This document shows positions 1 to 6,481 of a stretch of DNA of 6,483 nt, piece by piece. Source of the DNA: Yoonia sp. Lineage in GTDB: Bacteria; Pseudomonadota; Alphaproteobacteria; Rhodobacterales; Rhodobacteraceae. The stretch spans positions 1 through 6,483 of the forward strand of contig JAPKCP010000187.1 in assembly GCA_028822885.1 (NCBI GenBank), in the 5' to 3' direction. The notes beneath the pieces are model-generated. The model was not told the DNA's origin, did not search any database, and saw only the letters and a list, made by a program, of their open reading frames with translations. Numbering within the stretch: the stretch's first letter is position 1; the number at the start of each line of letters is the position of its first letter. The position numbers were made by a program, and so were the translations under genes.

Positions 1-168
1 GTCATTGTCATCAAGGCGGTCGAAACAGTAGGCCTAACTGCCGCTCGGAATGATCCAAGCCTTTGGTTTGCAGCGTACGCAGCATCCATCGTGGGCATGT
101 TCATTATTGCGGGACTGCTGTTTATGGCGGCCCGCCCAGCCCTTTTCAAACGCAGGATAGCGACATGA
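1..168 (+). CDS. lptF: LptF, LPS export ABC transporter permease (3' end only)
   Basis: Frame 1 is open from the window edge to a TGA at 166-168 and gives the last 55 residues of a protein; the 5' part lies outside the window. The fragment has one strongly hydrophobic segment (about residues 21-44, LWFAAYAASIVGMFIIAGLL), followed by a short basic cytoplasmic tail ending FKRRIAT. This fits the sixth and last transmembrane helix of a YjgP/YjgQ-family permease. The call rests mainly on context: the gene runs straight into lptG with a 4-base ATGA overlap (165-168), the usual lptF-lptG arrangement. LptF pairs with LptG and the ATPase LptB in the inner membrane to extract LPS and pass it to the periplasmic bridge. 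The fragment alone is too short and too hydrophobic to prove the family. Confidence 0.82.
   Translation, partial: VIVIKAVETVGLTAARNDPSLWFAAYAASIVGMFIIAGLLFMAARPALFKRRIAT
154..157 (+). promoter_or_regulatory. Ribosome binding site of lptG
   Basis: AGGA lies 7 bases upstream of the ATG at 165, inside the last codons of lptF. It supports 165 as the lptG start over the in-frame ATG at 63, which would add 34 residues read out of frame across the lptF coding sequence. Confidence 0.6.
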
Positions 169-1259
169 TCCTGCACCGTTATTTCGCAACCCGCTTTCTC
201 AAGACGTTCAGCGGTGTGTTTGGCGTATTCTTCTTGATCCTTGTGTTTTTAGACCTTGTGGAACAGCTGCGCAAATTCTCAAACACCGACGCCACGTTCA
301 CTGATGTCGTAAGTTTAACACTCCTTAACGTGCCTGAAGGTATCTACCGTATACTGCCGCTCATTATGATTATCACGACGATCGCGTTGTTTCTTGGCCT
401 TTCACGGTCGTCCGAAATGGTCGTAACACGGGCTGCAGGCCGGTCAGCGGTGCGGGCCCTTATGGCACCTTTGGTGATGGCCCTCATGATTGGCGTGATC
501 GGTGTGGCCATCATCAACCCGATCGTTGCTGCAACATCGCGTGAATTCGAAGAACGCAGCAATGCCTTTAAAGGCCAAGACCGCGTCCTGACATTAGGGT
601 CAACTGGCCTGTGGCTACGTCAAGGGAACGACATTAGTCAGACCGTGATCCGGGCTGAGACTGCGAACCTCGACGGTACGGAACTTCAAAACGTTACTTT
701 TATCACTTTTTCAAATGTAGGCTTGCCGCTTGAACGGATCGCAGCACAATCAGCGATCCTGACAGATGGAGCTTGGATTTTAAGTGACGCCAAAATATGG
801 CCGCTCGCTGGCGTGCGCACGCCCGAACAAAGTGCAACGCTGCAAGCCAAATACGACATACCATCTACGCTCACAGCCGACCAAATCAGGGACAGTTTTG
901 GCACCCCCTCGTCCATTCCAATCTGGGACCTGCCTGCGTTCATAAAGCGGCTGCAAACGGCAGGTTTTTCTGCGCAACGCCACCAAGTTTGGCTGCAAAT
1001 GGAACTCGCTATGCCAATATTTCTCGTGGCGATGGTGATGATCGGCGCAAGCTTTACTGTCAGACATCAGCGTGGTGGGCGCACTGGCCTTATGGTTCTA
1101 CTGGCAATCATGCTATCATTTGGGACCTACTTCTTGCGTAACTTTGCACAAATTCTTGGTGAAAACGGACAACTGCCGGCAGCACTCGCGGCGTGGGCGC
1201 CCCCACTTGCAGCGATTGGTTTGGCGCTCAGTTTCCTTTTACACAAGGAAGATGGCTAA
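165..1259 (+). CDS. lptG: LptG, LPS export ABC transporter permease
   Basis: This encodes 364 residues, the normal length for the YjgP/YjgQ (LptF/LptG) family. Hydrophobic segments at about residues 12-30, 62-80, 98-122, 280-298, 305-325 and 338-358 give the six-helix layout. A large polar stretch between helices 3 and 4 (about 125-260) corresponds to the periplasmic beta-jellyroll domain that receives LPS. The segment SSEMVVTRAAGRS (82-94) after helix 2 matches the cytoplasmic coupling helix that contacts the ATPase LptB. In the known system LptB2FG uses ATP to lift LPS out of the inner membrane and feed it to the LptC-LptA bridge and then LptD. The start at 165 is chosen because it overlaps the lptF stop (ATGA), has AGGA 7 bases upstream, and begins MILHRYFATRFLKTF, a typical LptG N-terminus. 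The gene ends TAATG, sharing one base with lptD. Assignment as LptG rather than LptF rests on the order and on the N-terminus. Confidence 0.93.
   Translation: MILHRYFATRFLKTFSGVFGVFFLILVFLDLVEQLRKFSNTDATFTDVVSLTLLNVPEGIYRILPLIMIITTIALFLGLSRSSEMVVTRAAGRSAVRALMAPLVMALMIGVIGVAIINPIVAATSREFEERSNAFKGQDRVLTLGSTGLWLRQGNDISQTVIRAETANLDGTELQNVTFITFSNVGLPLERIAAQSAILTDGAWILSDAKIWPLAGVRTPEQSATLQAKYDIPSTLTADQIRDSFGTPSSIPIWDLPAFIKRLQTAGFSAQRHQVWLQMELAMPIFLVAMVMIGASFTVRHQRGGRTGLMVLLAIMLSFGTYFLRNFAQILGENGQLPAALAAWAPPLAAIGLALSFLLHKEDG
1245..1249 (+). promoter_or_regulatory. Ribosome binding site of lptD
   Basis: AAGGA sits 9 bases upstream of the ATG at 1259, inside the last codons of lptG. Together with the signal peptide that begins at that ATG, it decides the lptD start over the in-frame ATG at 1193, whose extra 22 residues would put a polar stretch in front of the signal peptide. 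Confidence 0.65.
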
Positions 1260-3358
1260 TGCGGTTTTTCCTGTCACTTCTTCTTTTGCTCATCCCATTG
1301 CACGCTCAGGCACAAGGCGTCGCCACACTTGTCGCTGACAACGTCTCGATTGAAGGCGACAACCGATTGATCGCAAACGGTAATATAGAAGTCTTTTATG
1401 ACGATACACGCCTGTCCGCGCGACGCATTGTCTATGACCGAACCAGTGATCAGTTAATCATTGATGGCCCAATTTTCATCCAAACGCCAAACGGGGATAT
1501 CTTGACGGCAACGCGCGCCACGCTCGATCCTCAGCTTCAAAATGGCATTTTGCGCGGCGCACGTCTCGTTTTGGATCAACAATTACAACTTGCAGCCAAC
1601 CAGATTGACCAAGTCGAGGGGCGCTATTCACAGCTGACTCGCGTTGTCGCGAGTTCTTGCGCAGTGTGCAACGGAAAGCCTGCCTTGTGGGATATCCGCG
1701 CCGAAAGGGTTGTGCATGATCAAGAGGCGCAGCAGCTTTATTTTAAAAATGCAACATTTCGTGTGCGCGGTGTGCCTGTTCTGTTGCTCCCTTACGTCCG
1801 CTTGCCTGACCCTACTTTGACGCGGTCAACCGGTTTTTTGATTCCTCGGTTTCGCAATTCTGACCTGTTGGGAGTCGGCATCAAACTCCCCTATTTCATA
1901 ACCCTTGGGGATCACCGCGACCTGACCCTAACACCATATATTTCAATTGAGACTACGACATTGGAGGCTAGTTACCGCCAAGCGTTTTTGTCCGGTGACC
2001 TACAGATAGAGGGCGCAATCAGCGACGACACATTGAACACCAACAAACGCACCTACCTGTTTGCTGATGGAAGCTTTACCATCGGTGGTGGAACAATGCT
2101 TTCCTTTGATCTCAAAGCCGCAAGTGACCGCGCATATCTTACGGAATACGGGTTCGCTGACCTCGACCGACTGGAAAGTAGCGTCACACTTGAGAACATC
2201 ACCCGCGACCGGCTGTCCCGCGCACGGCTTAGTTACTTTGAGACTTTACGCGATGACGAAGAAAACTCAGCACTGCCGCCGGTCGTGGCTGATCTGCGAT
2301 TTGAACAACGTGACACCCTTTTGGGTGGCAGTCTTACCTATGGGGCCTCAGCAGATGCCGTTTTTCGGACTGGCAAAGGTGCCGCTGAAAACGGAAGAGA
2401 CGTTGGACGGATTGGTAGCTTCGGGACATGGTCACGCAATTTGGCACTGCCAAATGGGTTGCGCGGTGTCGTTCTTGCAGGTGGACGAGCCGATTATTAT
2501 CAAGTCCGCAACGATGCTGGATTTGAAGAGTCTTCGCTACGCGTAATCCCAAACGTGAGTGCCGCCATCAGCTGGCCACTGATCGCCACCAAAGGCGACA
2601 GAGCAACCCATTTACTGACACCAACTGTCGCCCTTGCTTGGTCCGACGCTTACGGTGTCACTCCCCCAAACGAAGACAGCACCCGCGTGGAATTTGATCA
2701 AGCGAACCTATTCGCGCTGTCACGTTTCCCGGGCGATGACCGATCAGAAACCGGCCTGCGGGCGGCTATTGGTGGGACTTACGCGCGCCAAGGCGTGGCT
2801 GGCAGTTTTTCGGCGCTAACGTTTGGACGGGTCGTACGCGACATCTCTGATCAAGACTTTTCACTCTCATCTGGGCTTGCTGGTGGCCGCTCAGATTGGC
2901 TGTTGGCAGGTCAAATCACGTCACCGCAAAGTGTGCATTTTGACGGTCGAATTCTAGTAAATGACGATTTAAGGACGACGCGTGGTGCAGGCAGGATTGG
3001 TTGGAGCACGCCAGACGTCATCCTAAATGCGGCCTACATCTGGCAGGCCTCTGACCCAACTGAAAGCCGTCCCGAGGCTGTCTCAGAATGGACGTTGGAT
3101 ACCGCCGTCCAACTGAACGACGCATTTAAAATAAGTGTTGATGCCAGATACGATATTGCCGCCGATAGTCCTGCCCGTGCGGGGCTCGGCGTTGAATGGC
3201 GCAACGAATGTGTAACGGTTGATCTTTCGGTCTCGCGCCGCTTTACGTCTTCAGATACGATTGACGCATCCACGGACTACGGGCTTTCCGTGTCGCTGAA
3301 CGGCTTTTCGGCCGGGCGCAGCGCAGCAGGCCCCAGTGCAGGATGCGATAACCAATGA
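1259..3358 (+). CDS. lptD: LptD, outer-membrane LPS assembly protein
   Basis: The product is 699 residues, shorter than E. coli LptD (784). It starts with a clear Sec signal peptide (MRFFLSLLLLLIPLHAQA, AxA site at 16-18, likely cleavage before Q19). Next comes an LptA/OstA-like beta-jellyroll (about 22-130: VSIEGDNRLIANGNIEVFYDDTRLSARRIVYD) and then the LptD barrel. The barrel entry is marked by GVPVLLLPYVRLPDPT (171-186), RSTGFLIP (189-196) and GVGIKLPYF (205-213), all recognisable family motifs. The rest is rich in alternating beta-strand pattern and glycine. The mature protein has exactly four cysteines: C134 and C137 in the N-terminal part, C651 (RNECVTVDLSVSRRF) and C696 near the C-terminus. 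LptD, with the lipoprotein LptE, inserts LPS into the outer leaflet of the outer membrane; no lptE is in the window. The start at 1259 overlaps the lptG stop by one base, and the stop overlaps the longest surA frame by ATGA. Length and motifs show no sign of truncation. Confidence 0.95.
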   Translation: MRFFLSLLLLLIPLHAQAQGVATLVADNVSIEGDNRLIANGNIEVFYDDTRLSARRIVYDRTSDQLIIDGPIFIQTPNGDILTATRATLDPQLQNGILRGARLVLDQQLQLAANQIDQVEGRYSQLTRVVASSCAVCNGKPALWDIRAERVVHDQEAQQLYFKNATFRVRGVPVLLLPYVRLPDPTLTRSTGFLIPRFRNSDLLGVGIKLPYFITLGDHRDLTLTPYISIETTTLEASYRQAFLSGDLQIEGAISDDTLNTNKRTYLFADGSFTIGGGTMLSFDLKAASDRAYLTEYGFADLDRLESSVTLENITRDRLSRARLSYFETLRDDEENSALPPVVADLRFEQRDTLLGGSLTYGASADAVFRTGKGAAENGRDVGRIGSFGTWSRNLALPNGLRGVVLAGGRADYYQVRNDAGFEESSLRVIPNVSAAISWPLIATKGDRATHLLTPTVALAWSDAYGVTPPNEDSTRVEFDQANLFALSRFPGDDRSETGLRAAIGGTYARQGVAGSFSALTFGRVVRDISDQDFSLSSGLAGGRSDWLLAGQITSPQSVHFDGRILVNDDLRTTRGAGRIGWSTPDVILNAAYIWQASDPTESRPEAVSEWTLDTAVQLNDAFKISVDARYDIAADSPARAGLGVEWRNECVTVDLSVSRRFTSSDTIDASTDYGLSVSLNGFSAGRSAAGPSAGCDNQ

Positions 3359-3359
3359 T

Positions 3360-3379
3360 TGTTCGGAAAAAACCGAACA
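3360..3379 (+). repeat. Perfect 7-bp inverted repeat with A6 loop after lptD
   Basis: The arms TGTTCGG (3360-3366) and CCGAACA (3373-3379) are exact reverse complements around six adenines. The hairpin begins 2 bases after the lptD stop and ends 26 bases before the favoured surA start at 3406. No T-run follows on either strand, so it is not a standard intrinsic terminator. It may be an mRNA-processing or stabilising hairpin, or a mild attenuator between lptD and surA; the role is inference. Confidence 0.6.
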
Positions 3380-3395
3380 CGCTGAGCCCCATGAT

Positions 3396-3400
3396 GAGGA
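3396..3400 (+). promoter_or_regulatory. Ribosome binding site of surA
   Basis: GAGGA lies 5 bases upstream of the ATG at 3406 and is the strongest Shine-Dalgarno in this stretch. It includes an AGG triplet that would be a rare arginine codon if the longer reading frame from 3355 were translated. It decides the start in favour of 3406. Confidence 0.6.
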
Positions 3401-3405
3401 ACCAG

Positions 3406-4611
3406 ATGCGCGCACTTAACATACTTTGCGGCCTTCTTGCCCTAACAGTGGGCTTCGTGCCCATGACCAGCACAGCACAGGGCCAATTCGGCCCTTCCGT
3501 TTTGGTCAACAACAGTGCCGTGACGGGCTATGAAATCGACCAACGTGCGAAACTGCTAGACCTGTTCCGCACACCCGGCGCTAGCCGCGATCTCGCACGC
3601 GATCAACTCGTGGAGGAACGGCTGAAGCAAAGTGAGATGAACCGCGTCGGCTTGCGCTTGGCTGAAGGCGGCTTGGAAGACGCCCTTGATGAATTCGCGG
3701 CTCGGGCCGATCTGACGCTAGACCAGTTCCATACAATTCTGGCACAAGATGGCGTCTCTCCCGAAACCTTGCGGGATTTTGTATCGATTGGTGTAACTTG
3801 GCGGGATTATATTCGCACGCGCTACGGATCACGGGTCAATATCTCGGATGCTGAAATAGATCGCGCGCTCAGTGCTACCGGCGGTGGAGCCGAAGGTATC
3901 GAAGTTCTACTGTCTGAAATTATCATTGCGGCCCCTGCCGAAGAGGCGGCGCAGGCGCTCGTGACAGCACAACGAATTTCCCAAACGCGGTCAACCGATA
4001 CGTTCTCAAGTGAAGCCCGCAGCGTATCTGCATTGCCATCACGCAATAACGGTGGGCGGCTTGATTGGCTGCCGATCAGCAACTATCCAGTTCAGTTGCG
4101 TAGCCTTATTTTGGACCTAGGGACCGGCGAAGTTACTGCACCAATCGAAATTCCAGACGGAGTGGCCCTGTTTCAAATGCGCGGCGTGCGCGAAGTTTCA
4201 ACACCACGACCCGAACCATCTGAAATCGAATATGCGGCTTATTACATACAAGGTGGTCGCGATGCAGCCCGCCAATTGGGCGACCGCGTCGATACGTGTG
4301 ACGACTTATACGGCATCGCCCAAGGACAACCTGCCGAAGTGTTGGAACGCGACAGCCTTCCCCCAGCGGAAATTCCACAAGATGTGGCCCTTGAGCTCGC
4401 GCGGCTTGACCCCGGCGAGGTGTCCTACAATCTGACCCGCGCGAATGGTCAAACAACCGTGTTTCTGATGCTATGTAACCGTGTGACCGCAGGTCGTGAA
4501 AACGCAGACCGAGAGGCTGTCAGCTTTCAACTGCGTAGTCAGCGCCTCGCTAGTTTTGCAGATGCGTTGCTTGCAGATTTGCGCGCAAGCGCAACCATCG
4601 TGAACCAGTGA
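3406..4611 (+). CDS. surA: SurA-like periplasmic chaperone / parvulin-type peptidyl-prolyl isomerase
   Basis: From 3406 the product is 401 residues. It opens with a compact signal peptide (MRALNILCGLLALTVGFVPMTSTA, likely cleavage after A24). About residues 30-160 form a helical SurA N-terminal chaperone domain (SVLVNNSAVTGYEIDQRAKL, then DLARDQLVEERLKQSEMNR). A single recognisable parvulin domain spans about 165-265 (LLSEIIIAAP, NNGGRLDWLP, GTGEVTAPIEIPDGVALFQMRGV). About 274-358 looks like a second, strongly degenerate parvulin-like unit, and the end (about 366-395) is a helix that in SurA packs back on the N-terminal domain. The histidines usual in active parvulins (SHIL and FHIL in E. coli SurA) are replaced by E171 and by A254 or L255, so isomerase activity is doubtful while chaperone function is plausible. 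The mature part has two cysteines, C298 and C357. SurA escorts outer-membrane proteins, including LptD in E. coli, which agrees with its place next to lptD. The frame is open back to an ATG at 3355 overlapping the lptD stop (ATGA, 418 residues); 3391 and 3394 are further possible starts. I prefer 3406 for its Shine-Dalgarno and normal signal peptide. Confidence 0.88.
   Translation: MRALNILCGLLALTVGFVPMTSTAQGQFGPSVLVNNSAVTGYEIDQRAKLLDLFRTPGASRDLARDQLVEERLKQSEMNRVGLRLAEGGLEDALDEFAARADLTLDQFHTILAQDGVSPETLRDFVSIGVTWRDYIRTRYGSRVNISDAEIDRALSATGGGAEGIEVLLSEIIIAAPAEEAAQALVTAQRISQTRSTDTFSSEARSVSALPSRNNGGRLDWLPISNYPVQLRSLILDLGTGEVTAPIEIPDGVALFQMRGVREVSTPRPEPSEIEYAAYYIQGGRDAARQLGDRVDTCDDLYGIAQGQPAEVLERDSLPPAEIPQDVALELARLDPGEVSYNLTRANGQTTVFLMLCNRVTAGRENADREAVSFQLRSQRLASFADALLADLRASATIVNQ
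4579..4594 (+). repeat. GC-rich hairpin with GCAA tetraloop just before pdxA
   Basis: TTGCGC (4579-4584) and GCGCAA (4589-4594) are exact reverse complements around GCAA, a GNRA-type tetraloop closed by a C-G pair, which is known to be unusually stable in RNA. It lies in the last codons of surA and ends 13 bases before the pdxA GTG, close to where a Shine-Dalgarno would sit. It may influence pdxA translation by making it depend on ribosomes arriving from surA; that is inference. Confidence 0.5.
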
Positions 4612-5585
4612 CCCAAAAGCCCATCGCAATCAGCTGTGGAGAACCGGCAGGCATTGGTCCAGAAATCGCCGTTGCGGCCTTCCACGCCATTGGACGTGAC
4701 ACGTCGTTAATCTGGCTTGGTGATCCAAGGCATCTGCCTGCAGATACCAATCATCTGTGTGTTGAAAATACTCAAACCGCATCACAGCTCTGCGCCCAAG
4801 GCATACTGCCGGTCATACCGATCCAGATGGGTCGCAGCGCAACGCCCGGCCAACCCGACCCTGCAAACGCACAAGGCGTGATCGATGCCATTGCAAAGGG
4901 AGTGGCGCTTGTCACCGATGGCAAAGCGCGTGCGATATGCACGGCCCCAATCCATAAAGCAGCCCTGATTAACGGCGCAGACTTTGCCTACCCCGGCCAT
5001 ACTGAATACCTTGCAGCCCTTGCTGGTGTTGACCGCGTCGTGATGATGCTGGCTTGTGATGCGCTGCGGGTTGTCCCTGTGACTATTCACATTCCATTGG
5101 CCGATGTGTCGACACGCCTGACTGCCAGCCTGCTGACGGATACGCTATTGATCACCCATGCTGCATTGCGCCGTGATTTTGGCGTCAAGCGGCCGCGCAT
5201 CGCCGTGGCTGGGCTGAACCCACATGCGGGCGAAGACGGTAAAATGGGGATGGAAGAGATTGACGTTATTACGCCGGTTCTGGATGCGCTCAGGCATGAA
5301 GGCATGGACCTTATTGGCCCAATGTCAGCTGACACAATGTTCCACGCAGCCGCCCGTCAAAATTACGACGTCGCCGTGTGCATGTACCACGACCAAGCTT
5401 TGATCCCAGTTAAGACCTTGGGGTTTGACACAGGTGTGAATGTGACGCTCGGCTTGCCGTTCATTCGGACATCACCCGACCATGGCACGGCTTTTGATAT
5501 TGCAGGCAAAGGGTTGGCAAATCCGTCGTCAATGATAGAGGCAATTATGTTGGCGTCCAAAATGGCGGATGCACGGGATGCTTAA
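4608..5585 (+). CDS. pdxA: 4-hydroxythreonine-4-phosphate dehydrogenase PdxA
   Basis: The product is 325 residues, close to E. coli PdxA (329). PdxA oxidises 4-phosphohydroxy-L-threonine with NAD to a product that decarboxylates to 3-amino-1-hydroxyacetone phosphate. PdxJ then condenses that with deoxyxylulose 5-phosphate in the DXP-dependent route to pyridoxal phosphate. Family motifs are intact: CGEPAGIGPEI (10-20), PGHTEYLA (129-136, substrate-binding H131-T132), and the three metal-ligand histidines H161 (THIPLADV context), H206 (GLNPHAGEDG) and H261 (MYHDQALIPVKTLGFDTGVN). TSPDHGTAFDIAGKG (288-302) closes the active-site region. The enzyme is a cytoplasmic homodimer with sites at the dimer interface. 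The start is GTG: the next in-frame ATG is codon 74, past the essential first motif, so GTG at 4608 is well supported. It overlaps the surA stop as GTGA, with no clear Shine-Dalgarno, which suggests translation coupled to surA. Nothing suggests the PdxA2-type catabolic paralogues, given the neighbours. Confidence 0.96.
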   Translation: MTQKPIAISCGEPAGIGPEIAVAAFHAIGRDTSLIWLGDPRHLPADTNHLCVENTQTASQLCAQGILPVIPIQMGRSATPGQPDPANAQGVIDAIAKGVALVTDGKARAICTAPIHKAALINGADFAYPGHTEYLAALAGVDRVVMMLACDALRVVPVTIHIPLADVSTRLTASLLTDTLLITHAALRRDFGVKRPRIAVAGLNPHAGEDGKMGMEEIDVITPVLDALRHEGMDLIGPMSADTMFHAAARQNYDVAVCMYHDQALIPVKTLGFDTGVNVTLGLPFIRTSPDHGTAFDIAGKGLANPSSMIEAIMLASKMADARDA

Positions 5586-5632
5586 AGTTCAAAATGGGCG
5601 TATCCTAAAGAAATTCAGGCGGAGCGGATAAA
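5586..5632 (+). other. pdxA-rsmA spacer
   Basis: The 47 bases between pdxA and rsmA hold the rsmA ribosome binding site. I see no -10/-35 pair at acceptable spacing and no terminator-like hairpin with a T-run. Read-through from pdxA to rsmA on one transcript is therefore likely. Confidence 0.5.
5617..5624 (+). promoter_or_regulatory. Ribosome binding site of rsmA
   Basis: AGGCGGAG, with GGAG at 5621-5624, ends 8 bases before the ATG at 5633. It is an ordinary strong site and shows that rsmA, unlike pdxA, can start translation independently of the gene upstream. Confidence 0.65.
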
Positions 5633-6481
5633 ATGAGTGCGATTGATAGTTTGCCACCGCTGCGAGAGGTGATTGAAACTCACGAGATTGCTCCAAAAAA
5701 ATCGCTAGGGCAGAACTTTTTGCTCGATCTGAATTTGACCGCTAAAATTGCCCGTATGGCAGGGGATCTTTCAAGTGCGGATGTGCTTGAAATTGGGCCC
5801 GGTCCAGGTGGATTGACCCGCGGATTACTTGCAGAAGGGGCGCGGCGCGTCTTAGCAATTGAGAAAGACGAACGTTGCATGTCAGCGCTTGCCGACATTT
5901 CTGCGTGCTATCCCGGTCAACTCCAAGTCATCAACGGAGATGCACTTGAGGTGAACCCACTAGAACACTTGACCGCACCAATCAAAGTAGCGGCCAACCT
6001 GCCCTATAACGTTGGAACAGAGCTGCTTGTGCGCTGGCTGACACCACCAGAATGGCCCCCGTTCTGGGAAAGCCTAACGCTGATGTTCCAGCGCGAGGTG
6101 GCGCAACGGATTGTAGCCCAACCCGGAACTAAGGCATATGGACGGCTCGCGCTTCTTGCCCAATGGCGTGCAGAACCCCGCATCGTTCTTGAGCTGCCAC
6201 CAGAAGCATTTACCCCGCCACCAAAGGTTAGTTCTTCGGTTGTGCATCTCACCGCCCTGCCCGCACCGCGGTTTGAAGCTGATCCGGCCGTTCTCAACCA
6301 AGTTGTCGCTGCAGCGTTCAACCAGCGCCGCAAGATGCTGCGATCAGCGTTGAAGGTCCTTGGCCCAGATATCGAAGACCATTTGCATGCAGCAGGGATC
6401 AAACCCACCGAACGCGCGGAACAGGTCCCGCTTGAAGGTTTCTGTGCGTTAGCGCGCAGCGTTGCAGCGGCACGGCGCTAA
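5633..6481 (+). CDS. rsmA: 16S rRNA (adenine1518-N6/adenine1519-N6)-dimethyltransferase RsmA (KsgA)
   Basis: The product is 282 residues, slightly longer than E. coli KsgA (273). RsmA uses S-adenosylmethionine to dimethylate two adjacent adenines in the helix-45 loop of 16S rRNA late in 30S assembly; loss of it gives kasugamycin resistance in known cases. Visible motifs, in order: KSLGQNFLLD (23-32), the SAM-binding loop EIGPGPGGLT (53-62), the acidic end of strand 2 IEKDE (76-80), INGDALE (100-106), the catalytic motif IV NLPY (122-125) inside ANLPYNVGTE, MFQREVAQRI (151-160), and the C-terminal helical domain with AFNQRRKMLRSALK (228-241). All key residues are present. It starts at an ATG with a good Shine-Dalgarno, 47 bases after pdxA, keeping the pdxA-rsmA neighbourhood known from E. 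coli. The TAA stop is at 6479-6481, so the gene is complete but anything downstream, such as a terminator, is outside the window. Confidence 0.97.
   Translation: MSAIDSLPPLREVIETHEIAPKKSLGQNFLLDLNLTAKIARMAGDLSSADVLEIGPGPGGLTRGLLAEGARRVLAIEKDERCMSALADISACYPGQLQVINGDALEVNPLEHLTAPIKVAANLPYNVGTELLVRWLTPPEWPPFWESLTLMFQREVAQRIVAQPGTKAYGRLALLAQWRAEPRIVLELPPEAFTPPPKVSSSVVHLTALPAPRFEADPAVLNQVVAAAFNQRRKMLRSALKVLGPDIEDHLHAAGIKPTERAEQVPLEGFCALARSVAAARR

Noticed and set aside
63..164. N-terminal extension of lptG from the ATG at 63
   Set aside because: It is read out of frame across the lptF coding sequence, has no family-like residues, and the ATG at 165 has a Shine-Dalgarno and the expected N-terminus.
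1193..1258. N-terminal extension of lptD from the ATG at 1193
   Set aside because: It lies within the lptG coding end and would place 22 polar residues before a complete signal peptide; the ATG at 1259 has AAGGA at good spacing.
5595..5610. TATCCT as a possible -10 element for a separate rsmA promoter
   Set aside because: No -35-like hexamer lies at 16-18 bases upstream, so a promoter call is not supported.
5601..5630. Weak inverted repeat TATCC/GGATA bracketing the rsmA Shine-Dalgarno
   Set aside because: Only 5 bp with a 20-base loop and three A-T pairs; expected often by chance and too weak to hide the ribosome binding site.
5695..5701. A7 run in rsmA codons 21-23 as a -1 frameshift or phase-variation site
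   Set aside because: The register matches a slippery heptamer, but it encodes the ordinary P-K-K lead into the GQNFL motif, the gene is intact, and no downstream stimulatory structure or alternative product is evident.
344..6408. Minus-strand and alternative-frame open frames of about 60-130 codons (for example at 4133-4456, 6004-6408 and 2061-2546)
   Set aside because: All lie inside well-supported genes, show no recognisable domains, and are explained by codon bias of the true frame.
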